Source of the DNA: Streptococcus equinus
GTDB lineage: Bacteria; Bacillota; Bacilli; Lactobacillales; Streptococcaceae
Reading direction: 5' to 3'
NCBI RefSeq assembly: GCF_900104225.1
Contig: NZ_FNJK01000004.1
Coordinates: forward strand, 124,001-188,000
Length of the DNA: 64,000 nucleotides
Below, one piece after another: positions 24,796 to 34,895 of this stretch; the first letter of the stretch is position 1, and every line of letters begins with the position of its first letter. The position numbers were made by a program, and so were the translations under genes. The notes beneath the pieces were generated by a model. It was not told the DNA's origin and ran no database searches. It saw only the letters and a list, made by a program, of their open reading frames with translations.

Positions 24796-24809
24796 GGAAA
24801 ACGCTTCCT
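24796..24809 (+). promoter_or_regulatory. cre-like (CcpA) site in the pflB control region
   Basis: GGAAAACGCTTCCT fits the cre core TGNAANCGNWNNCW at all positions but the first. It lies between candidate TTGTTT and TATGAT elements, consistent with sugar-dependent control of pyruvate formate-lyase. Confidence 0.5.
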
Positions 24810-24835
24810 TTATGATAAACTTATACTTGTAAATG

Positions 24836-24854
24836 TAACAGATGACCTGTTACT
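24836..24854. repeat. GTAACAG/CTGTTAC inverted repeat before pflB
   Basis: Two 7-base arms surround ATGAC within the pflB leader, about 25 bases before the start codon. It is a candidate operator or hairpin of unknown factor. Confidence 0.5.
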
Positions 24855-24877
24855 AGAATTTAAGGAGAAATCTCATT

Positions 24878-27202
24878 ATGGCGACTGTTAAAACAAATGC
24901 AGATGTTTTTGAAAAAGCCTGGGAAGGCTTTAAAGGTACTGACTGGAAAGAAAAAGCCAGCGTTTCTCGCTTCGTTCAAGCTAACTACACACCTTATGAT
25001 GGTGATGAAAGCTTCTTAGCACCAGCTACTGAACGCTCTCTTAAAATCAAGAAAATTATTGAAGATACTAAAGCTAAATACGAAGCAACTCGTTTCCCAA
25101 TGGACACTCGTCCAACATCAATCGCAGATATTCCTGCCGGCTATATTTCAAAAGACGATGAATTAATCTACGGTATTCAAAATGATGAGTTGTTCAAATT
25201 GAATTTCATGCCAAAAGGTGGTATCCGTATGGCAGAAACAGCACTTAAAGAACATGGTTATGAACCTGATCCTGCTGTTCATGAAATTTTCACAAAATAC
25301 ACTACTACAGTAAATGACGGAATCTTCCGCGCTTATACATCTAATATCCGCCGTGCACGTCACGCTCACACAGTAACTGGTCTTCCAGATGCTTACTCTC
25401 GTGGACGTATCATCGGTGTCTATGCTCGTCTTGCTCTTTACGGAGCTGACTACTTGATGCAAGAAAAAGTTAACGACTGGAACGCTATTACTGAAATCGA
25501 CGAAGAATCTATTCGTCTGCGCGAAGAAGTAAACATGCAATACCAAGCTCTTGGTGAAGTTGTTAAACTTGGTGACCTTTATGGACTTGATGTCCGTAAA
25601 CCAGCCATGAACGTTAAAGAAGCAATCCAATGGGTTAACATTGCTTTCATGGCTGTCTGTCGTGTTGTCAATGGTGCCGCTACTTCTCTTGGACGTGTGC
25701 CAATCGTTCTTGATATCTTTGCTGAACGCGACCTTGCTCGTGGTACATTTACAGAATCTGAAATTCAAGAATTTGTTGATGATTTCGTATTGAAACTTCG
25801 TACTGTAAAATTCGCTCGTACTAAAGCTTACGACGAACTTTACTCAGGTGACCCAACATTCATTACAACTTCTATGGCAGGTATGGGGTCTGACGGTCGT
25901 CACCGTGTTACTAAAATGGACTACCGTTTCTTGAACACTTTGGACAATATCGGTAATGCTCCAGAACCTAACTTGACAGTACTTTGGACTGACAAATTGC
26001 CATACTCATTCCGTCGTTATTGTATGAAAATGTCACACAAACACTCTTCAATTCAATACGAAGGTGTGACAACAATGGCTAAAGACGGTTATGGTGAAAT
26101 GTCATGTATCTCATGTTGTGTATCACCACTTGACCCAGAAAACGAAGAACAACGCCACAACATCCAATACTTTGGTGCTCGTGTTAACGTTCTTAAAGCT
26201 CTTCTTACTGGTTTGAATGGTGGTTACGATGATGTTCACAAAGATTACAAAGTCTTTGATATCGAACCAGTTCGTGACGAAGTTCTTGACTTTGAAACTG
26301 TTAAAGCTAACTTTGAAAAATCACTTGATTGGTTGACTTCAACTTACGTAGATGCTCTTAACATCATTCACTACATGACCGATAAATACAACTACGAAGC
26401 TGTTCAAATGGCCTTCTTGCCAACTAAACAACGTGCTAACATGGGATTCGGTATTTGTGGTTTTGCTAATACTGTTGATACATTGTCAGCAATCAAGTAC
26501 GCTACTGTTAAACCAATCCGTGACGAAGATGGATACATCTACGATTACGAAACAACTGGTGATTTCCCTCGTTGGGGTGAAGATGACCCTCGTTCAAACG
26601 AATTGGCAGAATGGTTGGTAGAAGCATACACTACTCGTCTTCGTAGCCATAAACTTTACAAGAACGCTGAAGCTACTGTATCACTTCTTACAATCACTTC
26701 AAACGTTGCTTACTCTAAACAAACTGGTAATTCTCCAGTTCACAAAGGTGTTTACCTCAACGAAGATGGTACTGTGAACCTTTCTAAACTTGAATTCTTC
26801 TCACCAGGTGCTAACCCATCTAACAAAGCTCGCGGTGGTTGGTTGCAAAACCTTAACTCACTTGCAAGCCTTGACTTCTCATATGCTGCAGATGGTATTT
26901 CACTTACAACTCAAGTTTCTCCACGTGCTCTTGGTAAAACATTCGATGAACAAGTTGATAACTTGGTAACTATCCTTGATGGTTACTTCGAAAACGGTGG
27001 ACAACACGTTAACTTGAACGTCATGGACCTTAAAGATGTTTATGACAAGATTATGAATGGTGAAGATGTTATCGTTCGTATCTCAGGTTACTGTGTAAAC
27101 ACTAAATACCTTACAAAAGAACAAAAGACAGAATTGACACAACGCGTCTTCCACGAAGTTCTTTCAATGGATGATGTTGCTGAAACTGTTGCTGCTAAAT
27201 AA
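24878..27202 (+). CDS. pflB: Pyruvate formate-lyase
   Basis: The 774-residue glycyl-radical enzyme converts pyruvate and CoA into acetyl-CoA and formate under anaerobic conditions. The adjacent catalytic cysteines are C413-C414 in CISCCVSP, and the radical glycine is about Gly-737 in [10 protein letters not shown] near the C-terminus. It needs an activating radical-SAM enzyme, which is not in this window. AAGGAGAAATCTC precedes the start. Codon use is highly biased, as expected for an abundant fermentation enzyme. It is monocistronic. Confidence 0.97.
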   Translation: MATVKTNADVFEKAWEGFKGTDWKEKASVSRFVQANYTPYDGDESFLAPATERSLKIKKIIEDTKAKYEATRFPMDTRPTSIADIPAGYISKDDELIYGIQNDELFKLNFMPKGGIRMAETALKEHGYEPDPAVHEIFTKYTTTVNDGIFRAYTSNIRRARHAHTVTGLPDAYSRGRIIGVYARLALYGADYLMQEKVNDWNAITEIDEESIRLREEVNMQYQALGEVVKLGDLYGLDVRKPAMNVKEAIQWVNIAFMAVCRVVNGAATSLGRVPIVLDIFAERDLARGTFTESEIQEFVDDFVLKLRTVKFARTKAYDELYSGDPTFITTSMAGMGSDGRHRVTKMDYRFLNTLDNIGNAPEPNLTVLWTDKLPYSFRRYCMKMSHKHSSIQYEGVTTMAKDGYGEMSCISCCVSPLDPENEEQRHNIQYFGARVNVLKALLTGLNGGYDDVHKDYKVFDIEPVRDEVLDFETVKANFEKSLDWLTSTYVDALNIIHYMTDKYNYEAVQMAFLPTKQRANMGFGICGFANTVDTLSAIKYATVKPIRDEDGYIYDYETTGDFPRWGEDDPRSNELAEWLVEAYTTRLRSHKLYKNAEATVSLLTITSNVAYSKQTGNSPVHKGVYLNEDGTVNLSKLEFFSPGANPSNKARGGWLQNLNSLASLDFSYAADGISLTTQVSPRALGKTFDEQVDNLVTILDGYFENGGQHVNLNVMDLKDVYDKIMNGEDVIVRISGYCVNTKYLTKEQKTELTQRVFHEVLSMDDVAETVAAK

Positions 27203-27212
27203 TAAATATCGA

Positions 27213-27245
27213 AAAAGACTTTGTCAGTTGACAGAGTCTTTTTTT
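27213..27245 (+). terminator. pflB terminator
   Basis: AAAGACTTTGTCA pairs imperfectly with TGACAGAGTCTTT around a GT turn, followed by TTTT. Confidence 0.8.
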
Positions 27246-27262
27246 GTCCTTAAAATAGAGCT

Positions 27263-27700
27263 ATGAAAATCAAACAAACTCGAAATACACTTTCAGATAC
27301 CTATCTTGATGCAATGAAAATCCGCCAGCTGGTTTTTGTTAAAGGTCAAGGTGTTCCTTTATCTCTTGAAATCGACGAAAATGAGGCTTATTGTCTACAT
27401 TTCGTTCTTTACGATAACCAAGACAATGCTGTAGCAACCTGCCGCATTCTACCCAATCAAGACCATAGCCAAGCTACTTTGCAACGTATGGCCGTATTAC
27501 CAGCCTATCAAGGACAAAACCTAGGAAAATTCCTCTTAGAAGAAGTTATCAGCTTTTGCAAACAACAAGGCTTCAAAGAAATGATCCTTCACGCCCAATT
27601 AACTGCAAAAGGATTCTATGACAAGCTTCATTTCACCTGTTTTGGAGATGAATTTGAAGAGGCTGGTATCATGCATATCAGTATGAAAAAAGCACTTTAA
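27263..27700 (+). CDS. GNAT family N-acetyltransferase
   Basis: The 145-residue protein has the GNAT fold: VATCRILPN on strand 4, then the acetyl-CoA loop LQRMAVLPAYQGQNLGKFLLEEVI, then MILHAQLTAKGFYDKLHF. This resembles the ElaA/YjcF-like subgroup; the acceptor is unknown. TAAAAT ends six bases before the ATG and there is no clear Shine-Dalgarno, so it may be another leaderless gene. Confidence 0.85.
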   Translation: MKIKQTRNTLSDTYLDAMKIRQLVFVKGQGVPLSLEIDENEAYCLHFVLYDNQDNAVATCRILPNQDHSQATLQRMAVLPAYQGQNLGKFLLEEVISFCKQQGFKEMILHAQLTAKGFYDKLHFTCFGDEFEEAGIMHISMKKAL

Positions 27701-27722
27701 ACACTTTAAATGAGATATAATA

Positions 27723-27756
27723 AAAAGCTCTCTTGACTAAATCAAGAGAGCTTTTT
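27723..27756 (+). terminator. Terminator after the acetyltransferase gene
   Basis: AAAAGCTCTCTTGA and TCAAGAGAGCTTTT form a 14-bp stem with a 5-base loop and a T-run. Confidence 0.85.
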
Positions 27757-27794
27757 TAATCACTGTTTAGAGATGAATAGAACTGACTACTTTT

Positions 27795-28412
27795 TTATTT
27801 ATCTTTTTTTCTCAAGCGACGGAATTTTGCTTTGATAGCTTCTGCGATATCATTACCTTGTTCTTTCAAGTGACTAACACGACGTTCATTCATGTCTTCT
27901 TGAACTTTATCAAAAAGTTCGTCTTGAAGCTGACCAGCAAGTTCAACTTCATGAGCAAGTGCTACCGCATCCCAACGCATGATATTTGTCTTATAAGGAG
28001 CAAAGACATGGTTCAATATACTTTCATCTTCTTCGTGAACCAAAGCAATAACCGCAACATCACCATCAAGTAATTTAGTTGTGACTTCTTCAATTAAGTT
28101 ATTATCACTAGCATCGTTCATACTACCGCTTGCCGCACCAGCAAGGCTTCCAATACCATAACCAATAATAACACCAATTGGTCCACTCAAGATACCAATC
28201 AAACCACCAACAATTCCACCAATTGTGGCATATTCACGACTAGTATCATCAAAATCAATGGAATCTTTGATAGTGATTTTACCATTTTCATTCTCAACCA
28301 ATGCAATCTGAGCAATCTGAGTGTGGCTATCTTGCTTAAAGGCTTTTAATTCTGAAAATGCTTGGTATGCTTCACTTTCAACATCAAAAACAACAGTAAG
28401 TACATCTGCCAT
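27795..28412 (-). CDS. DUF1269 family protein
   Basis: The 205-residue protein starts MADVLTVVFDVESEAYQAF (ATG 28412 behind AAAGGAGGACAAAG). It carries a glycine-rich membrane-like centre (GGIVGGLIGILSGPIGVIIGYG) followed by a second ferredoxin-like half (VAVIALVHEEDESIL) and a basic C-terminus (KAKFRRLRKKDK). This matches DUF1269, whose function is unknown; the glycine stretch may dip into or span the membrane. It is monocistronic. Confidence 0.8.
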   Translation of the reverse strand: MADVLTVVFDVESEAYQAFSELKAFKQDSHTQIAQIALVENENGKITIKDSIDFDDTSREYATIGGIVGGLIGILSGPIGVIIGYGIGSLAGAASGSMNDASDNNLIEEVTTKLLDGDVAVIALVHEEDESILNHVFAPYKTNIMRWDAVALAHEVELAGQLQDELFDKVQEDMNERRVSHLKEQGNDIAEAIKAKFRRLRKKDK

Positions 28413-28510
28413 AACTTTGTCCTCCTTTTCTCTGGTTACCTTCATTATAGCACTTTCACGCTAAAAAAGCCGAGAAAAAGTAAAACGTTTTCATAAAAAT
28501 AGCAATACTT

Positions 28511-29431
28511 CTATAAATTTTCCTGAATCCAATCAGAAATTTTCTTTCGTTCCTCAATCCAAAGAGGTCGATCATCGTAAGAATATGTACGATTGGTCAA
28601 GAAAATAGCAGCTTTCTGTTCTTTTCGATTAATGGCCACATAAGTTCCCGTATACCCCGTGTGGTCAAGCCAATCCCCTTCTTTATTCCATGCAAGAGAA
28701 CGTTCTTTATTAGCATGACTAAAATTTTGCCAAATATCACGCGCAAAGTCATCAGTCAGATAATGCTGACAAAATTCTTCAAGGTCACTCATATTTGAAA
28801 ATAGACCCGCAGAACCAGAATGACGTCCTAACACTTTAGCCTTTGGATCATGAACTATGCCATCATCAATTCCAGCTACCGTTGGTACAGCATCCTTAAC
28901 TGGTCCAAAGCCTGTCTTTGTCATACCAAATGGTCCAAAAACCTGTTCCTGAAAAATGTCAGCCAGAGATTTACCAAAATAATTTTCCAGCATAAACCCA
29001 AGCAATAAAAAGTTAATATCCGTATACAAGAAATCCTTTTTATCTTCTACCGTAATGTGATTAATTGCTTCTTTTAGCTCTTTAGCATTAAGTGAATCAC
29101 GATTTGGAATAAAAGGGTTAATCCCACTACTATGCGTCAAAAGTTGACGAAGTGTTATCTTTGATTCATGAAAGTCTGGATAGTACTGCTTCAAAGGAGC
29201 ATCAATATCCAATTTTCCTTCAGAAACAAGCGAAATAATAACAGTTCCAACACCAACAACCTTAGACACAGACGCTAAATCATAAATCAATCCCGGAGAA
29301 ACAGCTGTTTCACCATCAATTGTACCAATATACTGCTCTGTCCACTGATTTCCTTTAAAAAGAGCTATACTAGCTCCATGATAAATATTGCGCTCAATTT
29401 GGTCATTAATGATATCTAACAAATCTGTCAT
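28511..29431 (-). CDS. Serine hydrolase of the beta-lactamase class C/penicillin-binding family
   Basis: The 306-residue protein has the acyl-serine motif in YDLASVSKVVG (SxxK), YTDINF in the place of YxN, and DHTGYTGT as the third box. It has no signal peptide, so it acts inside the cell or on imported esters. The start ATG overlaps the stop of cppA as ATGA, giving translational coupling; a frame four codons longer is possible but less natural. The substrate is unknown. Confidence 0.85.
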   Translation of the reverse strand: MTDLLDIINDQIERNIYHGASIALFKGNQWTEQYIGTIDGETAVSPGLIYDLASVSKVVGVGTVIISLVSEGKLDIDAPLKQYYPDFHESKITLRQLLTHSSGINPFIPNRDSLNAKELKEAINHITVEDKKDFLYTDINFLLLGFMLENYFGKSLADIFQEQVFGPFGMTKTGFGPVKDAVPTVAGIDDGIVHDPKAKVLGRHSGSAGLFSNMSDLEEFCQHYLTDDFARDIWQNFSHANKERSLAWNKEGDWLDHTGYTGTYVAINRKEQKAAIFLTNRTYSYDDRPLWIEERKKISDWIQENL

Positions 29432-30174
29432 TTGATAAACCAAATTTCAACTTGACTAGGATCAGAAAGCACCAAGACACTTTCTTTTTTATCTAGATAA
29501 ATAGATTGTCCTTTTGCTTCAAGATAGTCAGCCAAAGCTTTCAAATCATAGTTCTCAGGCACTTTAAATTCTAGAATTTCCAAATCCCATGTTTTTAAAG
29601 GATCAACAGTTAAGTCTGCACCTTTACCTTGTTCAAACTTAAGCTCTAGTGGCAATTTTCCAGCAAAAACATCTTGATAAAAAGCTTGTGTACCAGATTT
29701 GTCAGCAACATTAAGGGTCAGACTTTCAAAATAAAAATCAGAAACTTCTTTTACCTCATCATTTTTAGGAAAAGTTTTGTTATTAATTTCTGTTAATTCT
29801 TGAATATCATCTTCTGAATGCAAAAGGAAAAGATCACCCTCTGGAGATACTGTTTCAAAAGCATATCCACGTTTACCTTTGAAAAGTCGTTCCACGTCGA
29901 TACCATTTCCTAAAATAGCTTCAATTTCATTTGCTTTAGGGATTTTAACAACGATTTTATTGATTTTCTTATCGCCCTGAACTGCACGTGTATCAGGTGC
30001 TGGTGATTCTTCAATAACGAAACGAGCATTTCGTTTTTTTGTTGAAAATTCAGCGATAGCATTTTCTTCATTTACTAATTTAAAACCTAATTTTTGATAA
30101 AAATCGATGTTATGATCACGATTATTGATACGTAATACGGGATGCCTAAACGTGACTCCACTAAATAAAGTCAT
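29428..30174 (-). CDS. cppA: CppA family protein (glyoxalase fold; named C3-degrading proteinase)
   Basis: The 248-residue protein starts FRHPVLRINNRDHNIDFYQKLGF, a vicinal-oxygen-chelate half, and ends in the CppA C-terminal domain (LKTWDLEILEFKVPENYDLKALADYLEAK). Streptococcal relatives are annotated as degrading complement C3, but the fold suggests a metal-dependent lyase or binding role and there is no export signal. It is coupled to the downstream hydrolase gene. Confidence 0.85.
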   Translation of the reverse strand: MTLFSGVTFRHPVLRINNRDHNIDFYQKLGFKLVNEENAIAEFSTKKRNARFVIEESPAPDTRAVQGDKKINKIVVKIPKANEIEAILGNGIDVERLFKGKRGYAFETVSPEGDLFLLHSEDDIQELTEINNKTFPKNDEVKEVSDFYFESLTLNVADKSGTQAFYQDVFAGKLPLELKFEQGKGADLTVDPLKTWDLEILEFKVPENYDLKALADYLEAKGQSIYLDKKESVLVLSDPSQVEIWFIK

Positions 30175-30306
30175 AATTATCTCCTCACAGTGTTTTTTAT
30201 TCGATTATGTTATACAAGTTCTTACAAAATAAGAACCGGGTCTTCTCCATTTTAGAAAAAAATAGTCAGTTTGACAAGAAATTATGCTCTCCTGCATTAA
30301 TAAAAA

Positions 30307-30328
30307 AAAAGAACCCGAAGGTTCTTTT
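30307..30328 (-). terminator. glpF terminator
   Basis: AAAAGAACC and GGTTCTTTT around a CGAA tetraloop, followed on the minus strand by a long T-run. Confidence 0.85.
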
Positions 30329-30349
30329 CTGGTTTATTATCTCGTTATC

Positions 30350-31195
30350 TTATAGGTATAAGAATTTGAACAAGGCAACTGCAGCAATACCAGCAAGGAT
30401 TGGAGCTACAACTGGTACCCATGAATACCACCATTTAGAATCGCCTTTGTGTTCACCAAGAATTGATTTTGGAAGCAAAGCATGGACGATACGTGGACCA
30501 AGGTCACGTGCAGGGTTAAGACCAGGACCTGTAGGACCACCAAGTGAAGTTACAAGTGTCATAACAAGGAATCCGATACCCATGTGAGCAACAGCAAGTG
30601 AACCTGTTGTGTAAGGTGCAACTTGAGTTGCAGCTGTTGAAGCATCGTAACCTGCAGCAGTCAATTGAGAAATCAATTGTGCACCGAAGTAGTTTTTAGT
30701 AAGAGCCATTGCACCAAAGAAAAGTACAAATGATCCAAGGAACTCGTTCAAGAAACCATTAACCAATGAAGCTTTGTGGCTTTCTTTTGTACCATCGTCA
30801 ACTGCTGAGATAGTTGAGAATGAACCAAGGATAGCATTTGGATTTTCAGTTTGAAGGTAGTATGGTTTGTGAACCATAACAACAAGCAATTGACCAGCCA
30901 TTGCACCAAGTACTTGAGCGATGATGTATTGAGCAACGTGTGACCATTCAAACATACCTGAAACTGCAAGTGCAATTGTGAAAGCAGGGTTGATGTGGTT
31001 ACCTGATACGTTACCAAACATAAGAGCTGGCATCATAACACCAAAACCATAACCAAGAGCGATGATAACCCAACCTGAGTTGTGTCCTTTTGTACCTTTA
31101 AGATCAACGTTTGCAACAGCACCGTTACCAAGGATGATAAGAAGAGCTGTTCCAATAAATTCTGTGATGTATTTCACAGTCCATGAAAAGTCCAT
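30350..31195 (-). CDS. glpF: Glycerol uptake facilitator (aquaglyceroporin)
   Basis: The 281-residue six-pass channel has both half-helix signatures, NHINPAFTIA and GLNPARDLGPR; the Asp after the second NPAR is typical of glycerol-conducting forms. I start at MDFSWTVKYITEF (ATG 31195) behind GGAGGAAACAAAAAGAC; a longer frame upstream is unsupported. It is divergent from pepX with 120 bases between them. Confidence 0.93.
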   Translation of the reverse strand: MDFSWTVKYITEFIGTALLIILGNGAVANVDLKGTKGHNSGWVIIALGYGFGVMMPALMFGNVSGNHINPAFTIALAVSGMFEWSHVAQYIIAQVLGAMAGQLLVVMVHKPYYLQTENPNAILGSFSTISAVDDGTKESHKASLVNGFLNEFLGSFVLFFGAMALTKNYFGAQLISQLTAAGYDASTAATQVAPYTTGSLAVAHMGIGFLVMTLVTSLGGPTGPGLNPARDLGPRIVHALLPKSILGEHKGDSKWWYSWVPVVAPILAGIAAVALFKFLYL

Positions 31196-31282
31196 GTCTT
31201 TTTGTTTCCTCCAAAAAAAATATAGTTTAGACAACTAACATTTTATCAAGTATAATAGATAATGTAAAGGTTATCTGTAAAA

Positions 31283-31296
31283 TAAAAACGTTTACT
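31283..31296. promoter_or_regulatory. Weak cre-like site between glpF and pepX
   Basis: TAAAAACGTTTACT matches TGNAANCGNWNNCW except for the second base. It could mediate CcpA control of glpF or pepX, but the match is weak. Confidence 0.3.
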
Positions 31297-31315
31297 TTTA
31301 GAAGGAGAAAATTTC

Positions 31316-33598
31316 ATGAAATACAATCAATTCTCTTACATACCAAGGCCTGCCGATGCTTGTGAACAAGAATTACAAGCTCTTGGATTTGACCTTAACA
31401 AGCGTCAATCCGACAAGGAAGCTTTGGAGAACTTCTGCCGTAACATTTTCTTTAATTATAAAGACACGGACTATCCACTTCATAATCTCATTGCTGATTT
31501 TGAGACGGATCTGTTAACATTTTTCCAATCTGATCGTCCTTTAACGGCAGATATTTTTTATACCATTGCCCTTCAATTACTTGGATTTACACCACATGTT
31601 GATTTTACAGATACAAATGACTTCTTAGAAAAAATTGCTTTTCCGATTAATTACCAAAAGGGACACATTATTGAAGCCCTTTACCATCTTCTAGTTAGCC
31701 GCCAAAAAGGCGGTATGACTTTGCTAGATGATTTAATCAGTAAAGGACTTATCCCAGTTGATAATGATTATCACTTCTTCAATGGAAAATCTTTAGCAAC
31801 TTTTGATACAAGCGACTTAATCCGAGAAGTTGTCTACGTCCAATCACCACTTGATACTGACCAAGATGGTCAATTAGATTTGATTAAAGTCAATATCATT
31901 CGTCCAAATACCAGCCATCAAGTGCCAACTATGATGACAGCTAGTCCTTACCACGAAGGAACAAATATCGTTGCTAACGATAAGAAACTTTACAAAATGG
32001 AAGGTGACTTAGCTGTCAAACCTGCTGGTAAGATTAAGGTAGAAACACGTGACTTCGAATCATTAGCAACTCCTGACTTAGATCTTCCAGTAGGGGAGGC
32101 CGAAGAAAGCTTCAGCTTTATCGATCCTTATACTCTAAATGATTATTTCTTAGCTCGTGGCTTTGCTAACATCTACGTTTCTGGTGTGGGAACAGCAGGT
32201 TCAAATGGTTTTATGACTAGTGGTGATTATGCCCAAGTTGAAAGTTTTAAAGCTGTCATTGACTGGTTAAATGGAAAAGCAATTGCTTTTTCTAGCCATC
32301 GTCGCGACCAAAAAGTACTTGCCGACTGGTCAAATGGACTCGTTTGTACCACTGGTAAATCTTATCTTGGTACTATGTCAACTGCCCTTGCAACAACAGG
32401 TGTAGAAGGACTAAAAGTCATCATTGCCGAGTCAGCTATTTCATCTTGGTATGACTACTACCGTGAAAATGGACTTGTCTGCAGTCCTGGCGGTTATCCT
32501 GGTGAAGACCTTGATGTCTTAACAGAATTGACTTATTCACGTAATTTGTTATCAGGTGATTATCTTCGTAACAATGCACATTATCAAAAACTTCTCGATG
32601 AGCAATCTGCTCAATTAGATCGTCAATCAGGTGATTACAATCAATTCTGGCATGACCGTAACTACCTTCCTCATGCCGATAAAGTTAAGGCTACTTGCGT
32701 TTACACACACGGTCTTCAAGACTGGAACGTTAAACCACGTCACATCTTCAATATTTTCAATACCTTGCCAAGCTCTGTTGAAAAGCATGCCTTTCTCCAC
32801 AATGGTGAACATGTTTACATGCATAATTGGCAATCCATTGATTTTAGAGAAAGCATGAACGCTTTACTTTGTCAAAAAATGTTGAATCAAGATAATCACT
32901 TTGATTTACCAACTTTGATTTGGCAAGACAATAGTCAAGAACAAACATGGACAAGCAGCTTAACACAATTTGGTAGTGCTAACCAAGAAACACTACCTCT
33001 TGGCAAAGATCGTCAAATTATTGATAACCATTATAGTAAAGATGAATTTGAACGATACAGTAAAAACTTCCGCACATTCAAGAGTGACTTGTTCGCAGGA
33101 AAAGCAAATAGTATCTGCCTTGATATTCCTGTTAATCAAGATTATCACATCAATGGTCAGGTAACACTACATTTGACACTTAAATCCAGTGAAAATAAAG
33201 GTCTCTTGTCTGCGCAAGTTTTGGATTATGGTCAGAAAAAACGCTTCAAAGATGTTCCTACCAATCGAGCTTTACATGCTATCGATAATGGTCGCAACTT
33301 CTCACGTGAAGCCCTTAAAGAATTGCCATTTGTTAAAACACAAGAACGTGTCATCACAAAAGGTGTTCTCAATCTTCAAAACCGCAATGATTTGTTAACT
33401 GTCGAAGACATCAAACCAAACGAATGGATGACGCTTGATTTCACTCTTCAACCAAGCATCTACAAACTTAAAAAAGGCGATAGCTTACGTGTTCTTCTCT
33501 ACACAACAGACTTTGAACACACGATCCGCGACAATAGCAATTATATTTTAACCGTGGATTTAGACCAATCAAGCATTAGTCTTCCGGTAGAAAAATAA
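31316..33598 (+). CDS. pepX: Xaa-Pro dipeptidyl-peptidase
   Basis: The 760-residue serine peptidase (S15) releases X-Pro dipeptides from peptide N-termini. The nucleophile serine is in [11 protein letters not shown], the catalytic acid region reads [10 protein letters not shown] and the histidine is in [11 protein letters not shown]. The N-terminal helical domain and the C-terminal beta sandwich are of normal length. GAAGGAGAAAATTTC precedes the ATG. It works in the cytoplasm on imported peptides. Confidence 0.96.
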   Translation: MKYNQFSYIPRPADACEQELQALGFDLNKRQSDKEALENFCRNIFFNYKDTDYPLHNLIADFETDLLTFFQSDRPLTADIFYTIALQLLGFTPHVDFTDTNDFLEKIAFPINYQKGHIIEALYHLLVSRQKGGMTLLDDLISKGLIPVDNDYHFFNGKSLATFDTSDLIREVVYVQSPLDTDQDGQLDLIKVNIIRPNTSHQVPTMMTASPYHEGTNIVANDKKLYKMEGDLAVKPAGKIKVETRDFESLATPDLDLPVGEAEESFSFIDPYTLNDYFLARGFANIYVSGVGTAGSNGFMTSGDYAQVESFKAVIDWLNGKAIAFSSHRRDQKVLADWSNGLVCTTGKSYLGTMSTALATTGVEGLKVIIAESAISSWYDYYRENGLVCSPGGYPGEDLDVLTELTYSRNLLSGDYLRNNAHYQKLLDEQSAQLDRQSGDYNQFWHDRNYLPHADKVKATCVYTHGLQDWNVKPRHIFNIFNTLPSSVEKHAFLHNGEHVYMHNWQSIDFRESMNALLCQKMLNQDNHFDLPTLIWQDNSQEQTWTSSLTQFGSANQETLPLGKDRQIIDNHYSKDEFERYSKNFRTFKSDLFAGKANSICLDIPVNQDYHINGQVTLHLTLKSSENKGLLSAQVLDYGQKKRFKDVPTNRALHAIDNGRNFSREALKELPFVKTQERVITKGVLNLQNRNDLLTVEDIKPNEWMTLDFTLQPSIYKLKKGDSLRVLLYTTDFEHTIRDNSNYILTVDLDQSSISLPVEK

Positions 33599-33726
33599 TA
33601 AAGATAGTTTCTGACAACTAAAAGCGCTTTATTCATGATATAATTAAAAGCGAATTGCCAACAACACATGTTGGACTAGATAATAAAAAAGGCTATCGCC
33701 TTCACATGAAAGGAATCTAGATTATT

Positions 33727-34026
33727 ATGATGAACATGCAAAACATGATGCGTCAAGCTCAAAAACTCCAAAAACAAATGGAGAAAAAACAAGCTGAATT
33801 GGCTAGCACAACTTTCACTGGAAAATCAGCTCAAGAATTAGTTGTTGCTGAATTCACAGGTGACAAAAAATTGGTTAACATCTCATTCAAAGATGCTATT
33901 GTTGATCCAGATGATATTGAAACACTTCAAGATATGACAACACAAGCTATCAACGATGCCCTTGCTCAAGTTGATGCTGCTACTCAAAAAACACTTGGCG
34001 CTTTTGCAGGAAAATTACCATTCTAA
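33727..34026 (+). CDS. YbaB/EbfC family nucleoid-associated protein
   Basis: The 99-residue protein has the YbaB layout: [24 protein letters not shown] helices, the central [25 protein letters not shown] sheet, and a C-terminal helix. (Segments are quoted in order with gaps.) Family members bind DNA as dimers and shape the nucleoid. Two adjacent ATGs are possible starts. The leader holds CCAACA/TGTTGG, a small hairpin at 33658-33674. A convergent bidirectional terminator follows. Confidence 0.85.
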   Translation: MMNMQNMMRQAQKLQKQMEKKQAELASTTFTGKSAQELVVAEFTGDKKLVNISFKDAIVDPDDIETLQDMTTQAINDALAQVDAATQKTLGAFAGKLPF

Positions 34027-34040
34027 TAATGCCAGACAAA

Positions 34041-34070
34041 AAAAGCTCGAACCAAAAGGTTCGAGCTTTT
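34041..34070. terminator. Bidirectional terminator between ybaB and the MerR gene
   Basis: AAAAGCTCGAACC and GGTTCGAGCTTTT form a 13-bp stem with an AAAA loop. Confidence 0.9.
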
Positions 34071-34792
34071 TAATTGTCATTAGCCACTTCTAAACAATAT
34101 GATTTTTCATGACAATGTGGACAAGTGAGTTTTCTTGTCTTAGGTGTGTGACGAGCAAAGAAAAATGTCTTAAAACTTGGTTGGAAACAATGATGACAAT
34201 TTGGACAAATATAAGCTACATTTTGTGAATATTTCTTAGCAAACCAGATAGCAAAAGGTGCTATGATAATTTCAGCAATAAGATAAATCCAAATGTTCCA
34301 TGCTAAGATTGCCCATACCAAACTTGCCACTTGAATAATTAATAAAGGTAGGAAAATAAGGAACATGTTCCGATGAACTTTTTTCAAAGATCGTTGTTTT
34401 TTCATGGTAAGAGAAATGTCTGATAAAAATTCTAATGACTGACCAGATTGACTTTTCACATTGTCAAGCAAGTTGACAGCAGTGTCAAGCCTCTCTTTCT
34501 TGTCAGCTAGTTCTTGCTTTATCTCACGAATATGCTCAGCAAGCAATAACTCTAAAACCTGCTTAGCATTATCTTCAACAAAGAGACGTTTAATCTGTTC
34601 AATTGAAAAATCCAAATCTCGCAAGAAGCAAATCATTCGCAAACGTTCCAAATCGCTCTCAGTGTAAATTCGACGACCACCTTCTGTCAATTGAGAAGGA
34701 ACTAAAATACCACGTTTGTCATAATATTGCACTGTACGAACTGAAACACCAGCCAACTTTGCCAAATCACCGGTGCTATAAGTCTGAGACAT
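34070..34792 (-). CDS. MerR-family regulator fused to two membrane segments and a zinc ribbon
   Basis: The 240-residue protein starts MSQTYSTGDLAKLAGVSVRT with a MerR winged helix (YYDKRGIL, EGGRRIYTESDLERL), then a coiled coil, then two membrane segments (MFLIFLPLLIIQVASLVWAI; IWIYLIAEIIIAPFAIWFA), then a four-plus-cysteine zinc ribbon (CPNCHHC ... CPHCHEKSYC). This suggests a membrane-tethered transcription factor. I start at 34792 behind AAGGAGGTGAAAGGA. The promoter at 34817-34847 has the 19-base spacer typical of MerR control, with a dyad inside, so autoregulation is likely. The signal sensed is unknown; the ribbon suggests metal or redox. Confidence 0.85.
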   Translation of the reverse strand: MSQTYSTGDLAKLAGVSVRTVQYYDKRGILVPSQLTEGGRRIYTESDLERLRMICFLRDLDFSIEQIKRLFVEDNAKQVLELLLAEHIREIKQELADKKERLDTAVNLLDNVKSQSGQSLEFLSDISLTMKKQRSLKKVHRNMFLIFLPLLIIQVASLVWAILAWNIWIYLIAEIIIAPFAIWFAKKYSQNVAYICPNCHHCFQPSFKTFFFARHTPKTRKLTCPHCHEKSYCLEVANDN

Positions 34793-34816
34793 TCCTTTCA
34801 CCTCCTTTCTGCCCTC

Positions 34817-34847
34817 ATTATAGGACATGACCTAAGGTCATAAGCAA
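34817..34847 (-). promoter_or_regulatory. MerR-type promoter with 19-base spacer and internal dyad
   Basis: TTGCTT (34842-34847) and TATAAT (34817-34822) are 19 bases apart. The spacer holds ATGACCTTAGGTCAT (34827-34841), a perfect dyad around TTA. AGGGTAACCCCT lies just upstream (34849-34860) as a second dyad. Confidence 0.8.
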
Positions 34848-34895
34848 GGGGTTACCCTAGATGATTTTTTATTTTTTTGAAAAATAGCAGAGCTA

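Noticed and set aside
25163..25768. A 201-codon minus-strand frame within pflB.
   Set aside because: It lies opposite the pflB catalytic domain; its composition is a by-product of pflB codon use.
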